Source of the DNA: Parabacteroides faecalis
GTDB lineage: Bacteria > Bacteroidota > Bacteroidia > Bacteroidales > Tannerellaceae
Direction of reading: 5' to 3'
Assembly: GCF_022809355.1 (NCBI RefSeq)
Contig: NZ_JAKZMM010000029.1
Location: 1-55,205 of the forward strand
Length of the DNA stretch: 55,205 nt
Position 1 is the stretch's first letter. Every line of letters begins with the position of its first letter. Position numbers and translations under genes: made by a program. Positions 26,241 to 34,483 of this stretch are shown here, in pieces. The notes under the pieces are model-generated. The model did no database searches. It saw nothing but the letters and a program-made list of their open reading frames with translations, and was not told where the DNA came from.

Positions 26241-26260
26241 TTGGGTGCAAAACTGGGTGT
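26241..26260 (+). promoter_or_regulatory. Paired TGGGTG sites at the right end
   Basis: TTGGGTGC (26241-26248) and CTGGGTGT (26253-26260) start 12 bp apart, like the pair at 15193-15212. The remainder of 25969-26292 shows no gene; an ORF read through it also crosses the tRNA and is not real. Confidence 0.45.
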
Positions 26261-26292
26261 TTGTTTTGCAATCTGCTGATTTTCAGCGTTTG

Positions 26293-26380
<88 letters not shown>

Positions 26381-26427
26381 AGTCGTTTTCAATATGTTTT
26401 GCAATCGTTTTGCTCTCAATTGCGGTG

Positions 26428-26458
26428 CAAAGGTAAGGATTATTTTTGATTGTGCAAA
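26428..26458 (-). promoter_or_regulatory. Promoter of tRNA-Ser
   Basis: -7 box TACCTTTG (26428-26435) and -33 box TTTG (26455-26458) on the minus strand, separated by exactly 19 bp: a full Bacteroidetes housekeeping promoter. Confidence 0.8.
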
Positions 26459-26514
26459 CTTTCTGAAGAAAAATTTATCATTGGGGATGAATTTTTCTTT
26501 CTTTATAAATGGAA

Positions 26515-26556
26515 AATCCGGTAAAAGCTCCTGTGATAGAGTACTTTTACCGGATT
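26515..26556 (-). terminator. Terminator of the trp operon
   Basis: A 13-bp perfect stem (AATCCGGTAAAAG with its complement at 26544-26556), 29 bp after the trpA stop. Confidence 0.7.
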
Positions 26557-26584
26557 CGCTTTTCTATTGAAAATATTTGTGCCT

Positions 26585-27367
26585 TTAACAGTCGGCGTGG
26601 ATAATTTGGAGTAGTTTGTCGACTGCAGCTTCAATGCTGGGTTCTGTTTTTAAGAGTTGGACAAATTTACTTCCGATAATGCCTCCGGATGAATTTTGGC
26701 TGGCAGCTTCGTAGGTAGCTTTGTTGCTGATACCGAAACCGATCAAATACGGATGTTTGAGTTTCAGTTCCTTGATTCGTTTGAAGTAATGTCGCTTTTG
26801 AGACTCAAAGTCTTTTTGCATACCTGTCGTAGCGGCACTGGAAACCATGTAGATGAATCCGTCGGTATGTTCGTCGATTTGACGGATACGTTCATCGGAT
26901 GTTTCGGGTGTAATTAGCATAATCATATTCAGGCCGTATTGGTCGGCGATTGGTTTGTAGTTTTCCAGATAATCGGCAAAAGGAAGATCGGGAATGATCA
27001 CACCGTCTATTCCGATCTCTGAGCAAGTCTGACAGAAAGATTCAAAGCCGAATTGCATGATTGGATTCAGATAACCCATCAGAATAACTGGCATGGTAAT
27101 TCCTTCGTTCCGGATGTCTTTTATTTGCTGGAAAAGTAATCGCAGACTGATGCCGTTTCGTAATGCCTGGGTAGAAGCTTCTTGAATGACTGGACCGTCG
27201 GCCATCGGATCCGAAAAAGGAATTCCGATTTCTACCATATCAATACCTTTCTGCTGTAAGGTATGCAGAACAGTTGTTGTATCATTTAAGTTGGGATAAC
27301 CGGCCGGATAATAAATGGAAAGTACCGGTTTGGTTCTATTTTGAAGTAATTGATTGATTCGATTCAT
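26585..27367 (-). CDS. trpA: Tryptophan synthase alpha subunit
   Basis: A 260-aa TIM-barrel enzyme that cleaves indole-3-glycerol phosphate to indole and glyceraldehyde 3-phosphate, passing indole to TrpB. The catalytic Glu and Asp lie in VEIGIPFSDPMADGP (near 46-60), and GVIIPDLPF and the phosphate loop (LIGFGISNK, GSKFVQ) are present. Last gene of the operon. Its ATG overlaps the trpF stop (ATGA). It is separated from its partner trpB by five genes, unlike the common trpB-trpA pair. Confidence 0.96.
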   Translation of the reverse strand: MNRINQLLQNRTKPVLSIYYPAGYPNLNDTTTVLHTLQQKGIDMVEIGIPFSDPMADGPVIQEASTQALRNGISLRLLFQQIKDIRNEGITMPVILMGYLNPIMQFGFESFCQTCSEIGIDGVIIPDLPFADYLENYKPIADQYGLNMIMLITPETSDERIRQIDEHTDGFIYMVSSAATTGMQKDFESQKRHYFKRIKELKLKHPYLIGFGISNKATYEAASQNSSGGIIGSKFVQLLKTEPSIEAAVDKLLQIIHADC

Positions 27368-27981
27368 ACGTTTGTTTGCTTTAATTGGTTGATAAATGAT
27401 TGAATACGTTTCGCATCCTTAAGACCGGGTGCTGACTCAAAACCACTGTTCAGGTCGAATCCGATGAGTTGCGGATGACTGAAACGAAGCAGTTGCGGAA
27501 GCAGCTCGAGGCGGATTCCTCCACTGAGCAGGAAAGGAGTCTGACCTTTGTAATGCTTCAGTACGGACCAGTCGAAGGCTTGTCCGGAACCTCCATAACC
27601 TGTGCAGCGGGTATCAAACAGAAAGTAGTCGACTGCCGATTCATATGCTTCGGTTTTCCGGATGTCTTCTTCGGAAGAAACGGAGATAGCCTTGATGATT
27701 TTGTATCCTTTCTCCCGAAGCTTTCGGCATAATTCCGGCGATTCGTTCCCGTGTAGCTGTAGGTAATCCAGTTTATACCTATTATATATAGATAACATTT
27801 CTGCCGGATCTGCATTGACAAAGACTCCAACTTTACAGATATTGTCTGGTACTTCAATGACAGTTTCCTGAAAATACCGCGGAGACTGTGGATAAAAGAT
27901 AAAACCCATCCACTGGATTCCGCAGGCTGCGACGTCAAGCATATTGTTGGCGTCGCGCATGCCACAGACTTTAATCAGCAT
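27364..27981 (-). CDS. trpF: Phosphoribosylanthranilate isomerase
   Basis: A 205-aa TIM-barrel isomerase converting PRA to CdRP. The catalytic Cys and Asp are in IKVCGMRD at the N-terminus and FDTRCTGYGGSGQAFDW near 130. I chose the ATG at 27981 (MLIKVCGMRD); the longer frame to 28020 would add 13 residues overlapping trpC with no family match. The gene overlaps the trpC end by 11 bp, a sign of coupling. Confidence 0.94.
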   Translation of the reverse strand: MLIKVCGMRDANNMLDVAACGIQWMGFIFYPQSPRYFQETVIEVPDNICKVGVFVNADPAEMLSIYNRYKLDYLQLHGNESPELCRKLREKGYKIIKAISVSSEEDIRKTEAYESAVDYFLFDTRCTGYGGSGQAFDWSVLKHYKGQTPFLLSGGIRLELLPQLLRFSHPQLIGFDLNSGFESAPGLKDAKRIQSFINQLKQTNV

Positions 27982-28798
27982 GATTCGTACAGGTTTGGAT
28001 GAAGCTTCGTAAAGTTTCACCCGGATTTGCTGTTTTCATGAAGGTTTCGCCTATCAGGAAGCCTCTAAACCCTTCCTGGCGCAGACGGATTACATCGTTT
28101 GGATTGTGAATACCGCTTTCGGTAATCAACAACGGCGTGCATTCCTTTTCTTTTTCTAAGTAGGCTTGTACGGCCGGAAGCAAATCGAGGGAATGATTGA
28201 CTTGTGTGTCGAACGATCCTAAGTTCCGGTTATTGATACCCAGCATATCAACGTAAGGATTCAGACATTCCAGTTCTTCTGCCCGGTGAATTTCCAGAAG
28301 AACTTCCATGCCTAAGGTATGGGCTGTGCTGGCAAGTATCTCGCAATCCTCCGGATTCAAGACAGCAGCGATCAGCAGGACAGCATCGGCTCCCATCGCT
28401 TTTGCCTGGAAAAGCTGGTAACTCTCTAGAACAAAATCTTTACGGAGCAAAGGTAAAGATGTTTGTCTGCGGGCTTTTTTCAGATCACCCAGCGAACCTC
28501 CGAAGAACAGCTCGTCTGTCAGGATGGAGCAGGCTGCTGCTCCATTGGCTTGATAGGCTGGAATGATATCTGAAACCTTTGCCTTGGGGTGCAACCATCC
28601 TTTTGACGGACTCTTTCTCTTAAATTCCGCGATGATACCACAGGTTGAATTTTCCAATGATTCCCGCATGGAGACGGTATTCCGGTCCATGGCTTCGCTG
28701 GCCAGTCCGAGTAAGGTCTGTAAAGGTACCGCTTTCTTCTGGTGTTGTAGTTCGATCTGCTTATGTGCTATGATGTCTTCTAGAATATCGTGTTTCAT
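27971..28798 (-). CDS. trpC: Indole-3-glycerol phosphate synthase
   Basis: A 275-aa TIM-barrel enzyme that closes CdRP to indole-3-glycerol phosphate. Visible motifs: IAEFKRKSPSKGW (Lys and Glu of the active site), LLRKDFVLESYQ, GINNRNLGSFD, ITESGI and GFLIGETFM. Stand-alone, not fused to trpF as in E. coli. Five bases follow the trpD stop. Confidence 0.96.
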   Translation of the reverse strand: MKHDILEDIIAHKQIELQHQKKAVPLQTLLGLASEAMDRNTVSMRESLENSTCGIIAEFKRKSPSKGWLHPKAKVSDIIPAYQANGAAACSILTDELFFGGSLGDLKKARRQTSLPLLRKDFVLESYQLFQAKAMGADAVLLIAAVLNPEDCEILASTAHTLGMEVLLEIHRAEELECLNPYVDMLGINNRNLGSFDTQVNHSLDLLPAVQAYLEKEKECTPLLITESGIHNPNDVIRLRQEGFRGFLIGETFMKTANPGETLRSFIQTCTNHAD

Positions 28799-28802
28799 AC
28801 AT

Positions 28803-29798
28803 TTACTGATTTAAGCTTAAAAACTTCCGAAAGGTAGCTAATGCTTGCTTACTTTCCAAAGATTCGCGGGCTTCATACAAACATTCTTCTATCTTTTTCT
28901 CCGGATGGATGACCTGAATGGCAAAAGCGGCATTGGCTATGACGCAGTTGGTTTGTGCTTCGGTTGCTTTTCCTTCCAGGATCGCATCAAAGATACGGGC
29001 AGCGGCTTCGGTTGTTTCACCTCCGTCCAAGTCTGCTTCCTGGCATCTCTTGAAACCTAACATCTCCGGCGTATAAAGTTTTTCCTTATCCGGTGTAGCC
29101 AGTTTGAATTCGCCGGTCAATGATATTTCATCATATCCGTCGAGACTGTGAACAATGGCGAAGCGTGTACCGCTTTCCTGGTAAGTATAATTATACAATC
29201 GGAGGAGCGGTAAGTTATAAACGCCCAGCAGCTGATAGGCTGGAATGACCGGATTGACGAGCGGACCCAGCATATTGAAGAAACTGCGGACACCGAGGTT
29301 CTTGCGGACGGGTGCGACAGCTTTCAAAGCCGGATTGAACAAAGGGGCATGCAGATAAGCAATGTGGCATATATCCAGCGACTGTTTCAGCCGGTTTATA
29401 TCGGAAGTAAACCGGACGCCGTGCTGTTCCATGACGTTGCTGGCTCCACTTACCGAAGTAGCTCCGTAGTTTCCATGCTTGACTACGTTGTAACCGGCTC
29501 CGGCAACGACGAAACAAGCTGCCGTACTAATGTTGAAAGTGTTCTTGCCGTCGCCACCGGTGCCTACAATATCGATGGGCTTGTATGCATGCAGATCTAC
29601 CGGTTTACGCATTTCCAGCAAAGCTTCCCTGAATCCACAGAGTTCATCTACCGAGATATTCCGCATCAGAAAGACCGTAATCAGACTGGCAATCTGTGCG
29701 TCGTTGTACTTGCCCTGCGCGATTTGTTGCAGGACTTGTCGGGATTCTTCTTTCCCGAGGTATTGATGTTCGAAAAGTCTGTATAATATATCTTTCAT
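28803..29798 (-). CDS. trpD: Anthranilate phosphoribosyltransferase
   Basis: A 331-aa transferase joining anthranilate with PRPP. The PRPP loop is DIVGTGGDGKNTFNIST (about 78-94), followed by KHGNYGATSVSGASNVME and the DGYDEISLTG segment. Separate from trpG, as usual in this phylum. Four bases separate it from trpG. Confidence 0.96.
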   Translation of the reverse strand: MKDILYRLFEHQYLGKEESRQVLQQIAQGKYNDAQIASLITVFLMRNISVDELCGFREALLEMRKPVDLHAYKPIDIVGTGGDGKNTFNISTAACFVVAGAGYNVVKHGNYGATSVSGASNVMEQHGVRFTSDINRLKQSLDICHIAYLHAPLFNPALKAVAPVRKNLGVRSFFNMLGPLVNPVIPAYQLLGVYNLPLLRLYNYTYQESGTRFAIVHSLDGYDEISLTGEFKLATPDKEKLYTPEMLGFKRCQEADLDGGETTEAAARIFDAILEGKATEAQTNCVIANAAFAIQVIHPEKKIEECLYEARESLESKQALATFRKFLSLNQ

Positions 29799-29802
29799 TT
29801 CT

Positions 29803-30369
29803 TTATGCTTTTAACCAGTTACGAATAATTTGATTTCCTTGTGGTGTCAGTACCGATTCGGGATGAAACTGAATTCCCTTTACATCGTAGGTCTTATGTC
29901 TCAGTCCCATGATTTGTTTGCCTTCTGCATCTTGGGCGATTACTTCGAGGCAGGATGGAAAATCTTCCGAATCGACTACCCATGAATGATAACGTCCGGC
30001 GGTAAAGGTTTCGCCCATGCCGGCAAAGATCGGGTCGGGAACGGTTACTTGTATAGGCGAAGCGATCCCGTGATAAACCTCTTTGAGGTTAATCAGCCGA
30101 GCTCCGAATGCCTGCCCGATGGCCTGTTCGCCTAAACATATACCCAGAATACTTTTCGTCGGCGCGTATTCCTTGATCAGCGGCAACAGGATACCGGCTT
30201 CTTCGGGTATGCCCGGACCGGGCGATAAGAGTATTTTGTCGTATTGCCGGACTTCTTCCAGCCTGATCTGATCATTTCGTCTGACTTCAACGGTTGCACC
30301 CAGTTCATTCAGTATGTGCAGCAAGTTGTATGTAAATGAATCATAGTTGTCGAATAATAATACTTTCAT
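29803..30369 (-). CDS. trpG: Anthranilate synthase glutamine amidotransferase
   Basis: A 188-aa class I amidotransferase that supplies ammonia to TrpE. The Cys nucleophile is in GICLGEQAIGQ (about 77-87); the His and Glu are in IQFHPESVLT near 168-177. It could also serve folate synthesis as PabA, since many bacteria share one subunit. Its ATG overlaps the TGA of a small upstream ORF (ATGA). Confidence 0.95.
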   Translation of the reverse strand: MKVLLFDNYDSFTYNLLHILNELGATVEVRRNDQIRLEEVRQYDKILLSPGPGIPEEAGILLPLIKEYAPTKSILGICLGEQAIGQAFGARLINLKEVYHGIASPIQVTVPDPIFAGMGETFTAGRYHSWVVDSEDFPSCLEVIAQDAEGKQIMGLRHKTYDVKGIQFHPESVLTPQGNQIIRNWLKA

Positions 30370-30581
30370 ACTTGTTCGTTTGATAAAAGATGAATACTTC
30401 CAGTTTCTTTTGATTTCCTTCCGGCAAATACTTCCAGACCATGCATGCTATTCTTTAGTTCACGCCGCGGATTACTTAGTTCACGTCGTGGATTACTTAG
30501 TTCACGCCGTGGATTACTTAGTTCACGCCGTGAACTAAAGAATTCCATACAGGATTGACAAGAATTTCTTACTGCCTGCAT
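30366..30581 (-). CDS. Small ORF with 7-residue repeats between trpE and trpG
   Basis: A 71-aa frame from ATG 30581 (or TTG 30593) that ends in TGA overlapping the trpG start. A 21-bp DNA repeat inside it gives in-frame RRELSNP units (3 copies plus RRELKN). Not recognised as a family. Codon-multiple repeat length, an open frame through the array and the ATGA overlap suggest that it is translated and couples trpG to trpE, but the peptide itself may have no function. It fills the only large gap (285 bp) in an otherwise packed operon. Confidence 0.4.
   Translation of the reverse strand: MQAVRNSCQSCMEFFSSRRELSNPRRELSNPRRELSNPRRELKNSMHGLEVFAGRKSKETGSIHLLSNEQV
30455..30540. repeat. Tandem 21-bp near-palindromic repeat array
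   Basis: Units TTAGTTCACGCCGYGGATTAC start at 30455, 30476 and 30497. The fourth, at 30518, is a perfect palindrome with 9-bp arms (TTAGTTCAC and GTGAACTAA around GCC). In RNA the array could fold into several alternative hairpins. Confidence 0.85.
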
Positions 30582-30654
30582 ATATTGGGACAAGGAACTA
30601 AGTGAGAATATCTGGCGGTTGGATCTGAGTCGGAAAGAAGATTTGTCCGCAAAG

Positions 30655-32058
30655 TCAATTTTCTAATGATTCAGCCAGGATGATGGCTTTTTTAAGAGCT
30701 CCCAGCTTGTTATTGACTTCCTGTAATTCTCGTTCGTCATGGCTTTTGGCTACGATACCGGCTCCGGCCTGATAGTACAGGACATTGCCGCGGCTGACAA
30801 ACGAACGGATAGTAATTGCCTGATTTAAGTCTCCATTGAATCCGATAAATCCGATACATCCGCCGTATGCGCCTCGGTTATGAGATTCGATTTCGGTAAT
30901 CAATTGCATGGCTCTTACTTTAGGAGCGCCGCTTAAAGTACCGGCCGGGAATGTATCCATATACGTCTTAATCGGATTACTATCCGGCTTTATCTCTCCG
31001 CTAACCCGTGAAACCAGGTGAATTACGTGACTGTAATATTGTACTTCCCTATAGAAATCGACCTGTACATGCTGGCAATTGCGCGAAAGATCGTTGCGTG
31101 CCAGATCGACCAACATGACATGTTCGGCGTTTTCCTTCGGATCATCCAGTAAGGCATTTGTTCGTTTACGATCGGTTTCCACGTCACCACTACGGAAAGC
31201 TGTCCCGGCAATAGGATCAATACTGGCGCGTCCGTTACTGATCTTGCAATGTGTTTCAGGCGAAGAACCAAAGATCCGGAAACCACCGAAATCAAAATAG
31301 AACAGATAAGGAGAAGGGTTGATGCTTCGTAATGCCCGATAGACTTTGAAATCGTCGCCTTTGAAAGCCTGTTCGAAGCGACGGCTGAGGACAATCTGAA
31401 AGACATCGCCCCGCAGACAATGCTGGACACCTTGTCGAACCATGGCTTTATACGTTTCATCGCTGATAGGAGAGTGTTCTTCTCCTACGGTATGGAAGTT
31501 ATAAGAAGCGAAGTTCCGGTTGTTGATCAAGGTTTCAATGTCTTTCAGATGCGGTGTCTCTCCTTCGGAAAGCAGCTCGATCAGCGTCAGTTCATTCTTG
31601 AAATGATCAAAGACAATGAGGTATTTGTAAAGGATATACAGAATATCCGGTGCGTCGTTCTCTTCATGATGTGATTCTGCAACGGGAATCGGTTCCATAT
31701 ATTTAACGGCATCAAAAGACGTATAACCGAAGAGTCCGACATACCGAGCCTCATTTCCCTGAATCTCAAAGCAGGAGAGAAACTGGTTCATGGCATCTTG
31801 TACCTGGAAGTCCGGCTGTAACGGTTGGGTTTCTTCCTGTCCGTCGGGATATTTCAGGGTGGCTGTTCCCCGGTTAATCCCGATACTTCCCAGTGGGCAT
31901 AAGGCAATAAACGACAAACTGTTGGTGTTTCCGTGGAAATCCGAGCTTTCCAACAAGGCTGATTCCGGGTAAATATCCCGTACTTTCAGGTAAATGCTGA
32001 CGGGAGTCTGCAAATCTCCCAGCACTTGTTTGCTGATGGTATGAAACTGATAAGTCAT
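30655..32058 (-). CDS. trpE: Anthranilate synthase component I
   Basis: A 467-aa chorismate-using enzyme making anthranilate with TrpG ammonia. The chorismate-binding half has FQIVLSRRFE, GSSPETH, PIAGT, DPKENAEHVMLVDLARNDL and TFPAGTLSGAPKVRAM. The N-terminal half carries the LLESSD Trp-feedback element (about residues 36-41). Four bases after trpB. Confidence 0.96.
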   Translation of the reverse strand: MTYQFHTISKQVLGDLQTPVSIYLKVRDIYPESALLESSDFHGNTNSLSFIALCPLGSIGINRGTATLKYPDGQEETQPLQPDFQVQDAMNQFLSCFEIQGNEARYVGLFGYTSFDAVKYMEPIPVAESHHEENDAPDILYILYKYLIVFDHFKNELTLIELLSEGETPHLKDIETLINNRNFASYNFHTVGEEHSPISDETYKAMVRQGVQHCLRGDVFQIVLSRRFEQAFKGDDFKVYRALRSINPSPYLFYFDFGGFRIFGSSPETHCKISNGRASIDPIAGTAFRSGDVETDRKRTNALLDDPKENAEHVMLVDLARNDLSRNCQHVQVDFYREVQYYSHVIHLVSRVSGEIKPDSNPIKTYMDTFPAGTLSGAPKVRAMQLITEIESHNRGAYGGCIGFIGFNGDLNQAITIRSFVSRGNVLYYQAGAGIVAKSHDERELQEVNNKLGALKKAIILAESLEN

Positions 32059-32062
32059 TGTT

Positions 32063-33256
32063 TTAAAGTGAATATTGGTTCTTATATTTGATATAGGTCT
32101 CCATATCCTTGTCGCCGCGTCCAGAGACTGTCAAGACAACTACGTCGTTCGGTTTGAACTTCATCTTAGGTAAAGCTCCCAAAGCATGTGCACTTTCAAG
32201 CGCCGGAATGATACCTTCTAGTCGAGTCAGAAGGAAGGCGGCATCCAATGCCTCGTCATCATTGATAGCAAATACCTGCGCTCTACGGGTTTTTGCCAAA
32301 TTAGCATGCATTGGTCCGATACCCGGATAATCAAGTCCTGCCGAAATAGAGTAAGGTTCTTCTATCTGTCCGTCCTCATTCTGCATAACCAGTGTTTGTG
32401 AACCATGAATAACTCCTTTCTTTCCCAAGTGAATCGTGGCGGCGCTCTTTCCGGAAGTGATGCCTAATCCACCGGCTTCGGCAAGAACAATCTTAACGCG
32501 CAAGTCGTCCAGATAATGATAAATAGTTCCGGCTGCATTACTTCCGCCTCCAACGCAAGCCATCAGGTAATCCGGATAATCCCGGCCTTCTTGTTCGAGT
32601 AGTTGCTTCTTGATCTCCTGACTGATAACCGATTGTAAGCGGGCAACCATATCCGGATAAGGATGCGGGCCGACTGTTGATCCGATTACATAATACGTAT
32701 CAGCCGGATGACAGCACCAGTCGCGGATAGCTTCGTTGGTAGCATCTTTCAAGGTCATATTACCGGAAGTGACCGGTACGACCCGTGCTCCGAGCATTTC
32801 CATCTTCTGTACATTGGCATGCTGGCGTTCAACGTCAGTTTTCCCCATATAGACAACACATTCCAGATTCATCAGAGCACAGACGGTTGCTGTAGCAACT
32901 CCGTGTTGTCCGGCTCCGGTTTCAGCAATAATACGGCTTTTTCCCATCCGCTTAGCCAACAGAATTTGTCCGATCGCGTTATTGATCTTATGAGCTCCCG
33001 TATGATTCAGATCTTCGCGCTTCAGATAGATTTTACATCCGTATAATTCGCTGAGCCGTTTAGCCAGATAAAGCGGAGAAGGACGACCTACGTAATCTTT
33101 CAACAGTTGATGAAACTCTTGCTGAAAACTGGGATCATCTATCACTTTCCGATAATTGATTCGGAGTTCTTCCACACAGCGGTGAAGGATTTCAGGAACA
33201 TAAGCTCCACCAAATTCACCGTAATACCCATTTTGATTCACTTGATACGTTTCCAT
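32063..33256 (-). CDS. trpB: Tryptophan synthase beta subunit
   Basis: A 397-aa PLP enzyme condensing indole with serine. The PLP lysine is in [10 protein letters not shown], the phosphate-binding loop is [10 protein letters not shown], and the SGRGDKD tail is present. It is a canonical TrpB1 in length and motifs. First structural gene of the operon, directly behind the attenuator. Confidence 0.97.
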   Translation of the reverse strand: METYQVNQNGYYGEFGGAYVPEILHRCVEELRINYRKVIDDPSFQQEFHQLLKDYVGRPSPLYLAKRLSELYGCKIYLKREDLNHTGAHKINNAIGQILLAKRMGKSRIIAETGAGQHGVATATVCALMNLECVVYMGKTDVERQHANVQKMEMLGARVVPVTSGNMTLKDATNEAIRDWCCHPADTYYVIGSTVGPHPYPDMVARLQSVISQEIKKQLLEQEGRDYPDYLMACVGGGSNAAGTIYHYLDDLRVKIVLAEAGGLGITSGKSAATIHLGKKGVIHGSQTLVMQNEDGQIEEPYSISAGLDYPGIGPMHANLAKTRRAQVFAINDDEALDAAFLLTRLEGIIPALESAHALGALPKMKFKPNDVVVLTVSGRGDKDMETYIKYKNQYSL

Positions 33257-33303
33257 ATTGCTTGTATATTTTGATTTTATTTTTGCCGATTGGACATAAA
33301 AAA

Positions 33304-33333
33304 AGCGGTCTGTCGCAAGTGCGACAGACCGCT
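33304..33333 (-). terminator. trp attenuator (intrinsic terminator)
   Basis: A perfect 14-bp GC-rich stem (AGCGGTCTGTCGCA with its complement) and 2-nt loop, followed on the minus strand by seven U. It lies between the trpL stop and trpB. An upstream AGACC (33374-33378) could pair with GGTCT of the 5' arm as part of an antiterminator. Confidence 0.9.
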
Positions 33334-33391
33334 CATATCTTTTATCTTATTTATTTACTGAAATACATATAGAGGTCTTCGTCTCTTACGA

Positions 33392-33448
33392 CTACTTGAG
33401 TTGTACGAGGCGCCACCACCAATTTGTATTTACTGTAAATGTTCTCAT
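33392..33448 (-). CDS. trpL: trp operon leader peptide
   Basis: An 18-codon ORF ending in TAG encodes MRTFTVNTNWWWRLVQLK, with three consecutive Trp codons at 33413-33421. It lies between a full promoter and an intrinsic terminator. By the classical mechanism, a ribosome stalled at these codons under Trp starvation would change leader folding and prevent termination. Confidence 0.92.
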   Translation of the reverse strand: MRTFTVNTNWWWRLVQLK

Positions 33449-33474
33449 TTGTTTTCTTCCTTCTATTCTGACGG

Positions 33475-33505
33475 CAAATGTAGGTATTATTTGATAATAT
33501 GCAAA
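33475..33505 (-). promoter_or_regulatory. Promoter of the trp operon
   Basis: -7 box TACATTTG (33475-33482) and -33 TTTG (33502-33505) on the minus strand, 19 bp apart. The leader ATG is about 27 bp downstream of the -7 box. Confidence 0.85.
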
Positions 33506-33524
33506 TATTTTGCAGGAAAAAATA

Positions 33525-34385
33525 TCATATTTTCTTCCAATCCATAAAACCTGGAACTGGTAAATGCATACCGGCCAAGGTTAAATGCTTGTCTTTTACA
33601 TATTGCAGGTATTGTTTTCGGCACTGAATAGCCAGCTTTTTATCCATGTCAAACGAGGCACAGACTTCCGGATGCGGTATTTGTATGGCTGCGCCATGTA
33701 ACAAATCTCCCGCAATCAGTGTGTTTTTAACCTGATAGATGGTATGTCCGGGTGTATGTCCGAAAGCATTCAGGGCAATAATTCCTTCAGGCAGTTTGTC
33801 GCCTCCGTTGATTTTATGCAATTTCTTTTCATACGCTTTCATTGTCTTGACCACCTGTTGGTTTTTATCTGCGGGCATTTGTATCCAGGCATCGTATTCC
33901 TGTTGGGGAACATAGACTTCCGCCTGAGTAAAAACTACTTTGTCTTGAGATAACATACCGCCGATATGATCACCATGGAAGTGTGTCAGAAACAGATAAT
34001 CGATATCTTCAGGTTGGATTTGTAAAGAAGCCAAATTGGGTAACAGACGGCTGTCTGCTTTACCATTGCCTGTATCAAACAGGATATTCTTGCCATTGGA
34101 TTGCACCAGGAAGCAACTGATGGTAGCCAAAGCTCCACCTTCGGGCGACAAACGTTGGATCGTTTCCGCATCTGCTCCTGAGAATAAAGAATTAGGCATT
34201 CGTTTCTCGCCGTTATTGTCTTGAAGCCAGGTGAAACGGATATTACCTTGTGTCCATGATTCAGTTTGTTTTTCTTCTTCCTGTAGTAGTATTTTAGGAA
34301 GGGATTCAGCTTTTTTGTTGGCATAAGCAGAAAGTCCGGAGAAGGCCAAAGCTGTCAGACTGCCAATCCATTCACGTCTTTTCAT
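33525..34385 (-). CDS. Exported metallo-beta-lactamase-fold hydrolase
   Basis: A 286-aa protein with an N-terminal signal that starts KRREW, reminiscent of a twin-arginine signal, then about 14 hydrophobic residues. The metal site is THFHGDHIGG (134-143), with later HTPGHT and GDLLHGA. This matches the quorum-quenching lactonase/AttM-like branch of MBL hydrolases, but the substrate is unknown. A terminator separates it from phoA upstream. Confidence 0.8.
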   Translation of the reverse strand: MKRREWIGSLTALAFSGLSAYANKKAESLPKILLQEEEKQTESWTQGNIRFTWLQDNNGEKRMPNSLFSGADAETIQRLSPEGGALATISCFLVQSNGKNILFDTGNGKADSRLLPNLASLQIQPEDIDYLFLTHFHGDHIGGMLSQDKVVFTQAEVYVPQQEYDAWIQMPADKNQQVVKTMKAYEKKLHKINGGDKLPEGIIALNAFGHTPGHTIYQVKNTLIAGDLLHGAAIQIPHPEVCASFDMDKKLAIQCRKQYLQYVKDKHLTLAGMHLPVPGFMDWKKI

Positions 34386-34415
34386 AGGTAGTTTATTTTA
34401 TAGTATTTGTAGAAT

Positions 34416-34450
34416 AACCCTTCTGTGGCCTATGTTTCCACAGAAGGGTT
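34416..34450 (-). terminator. Terminator after phoA
   Basis: A 13-bp perfect stem (AACCCTTCTGTGG with its complement) between the phoA stop and the MBL hydrolase start. Confidence 0.75.
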
Positions 34451-34483
34451 TATAAGATTAGGCTGTTGGGTAACAGCTTACTG

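Noticed and set aside
30455-30540. CRISPR array
   Set aside because: Units are 21 bp, contiguous and have no spacers; no cas genes are nearby.
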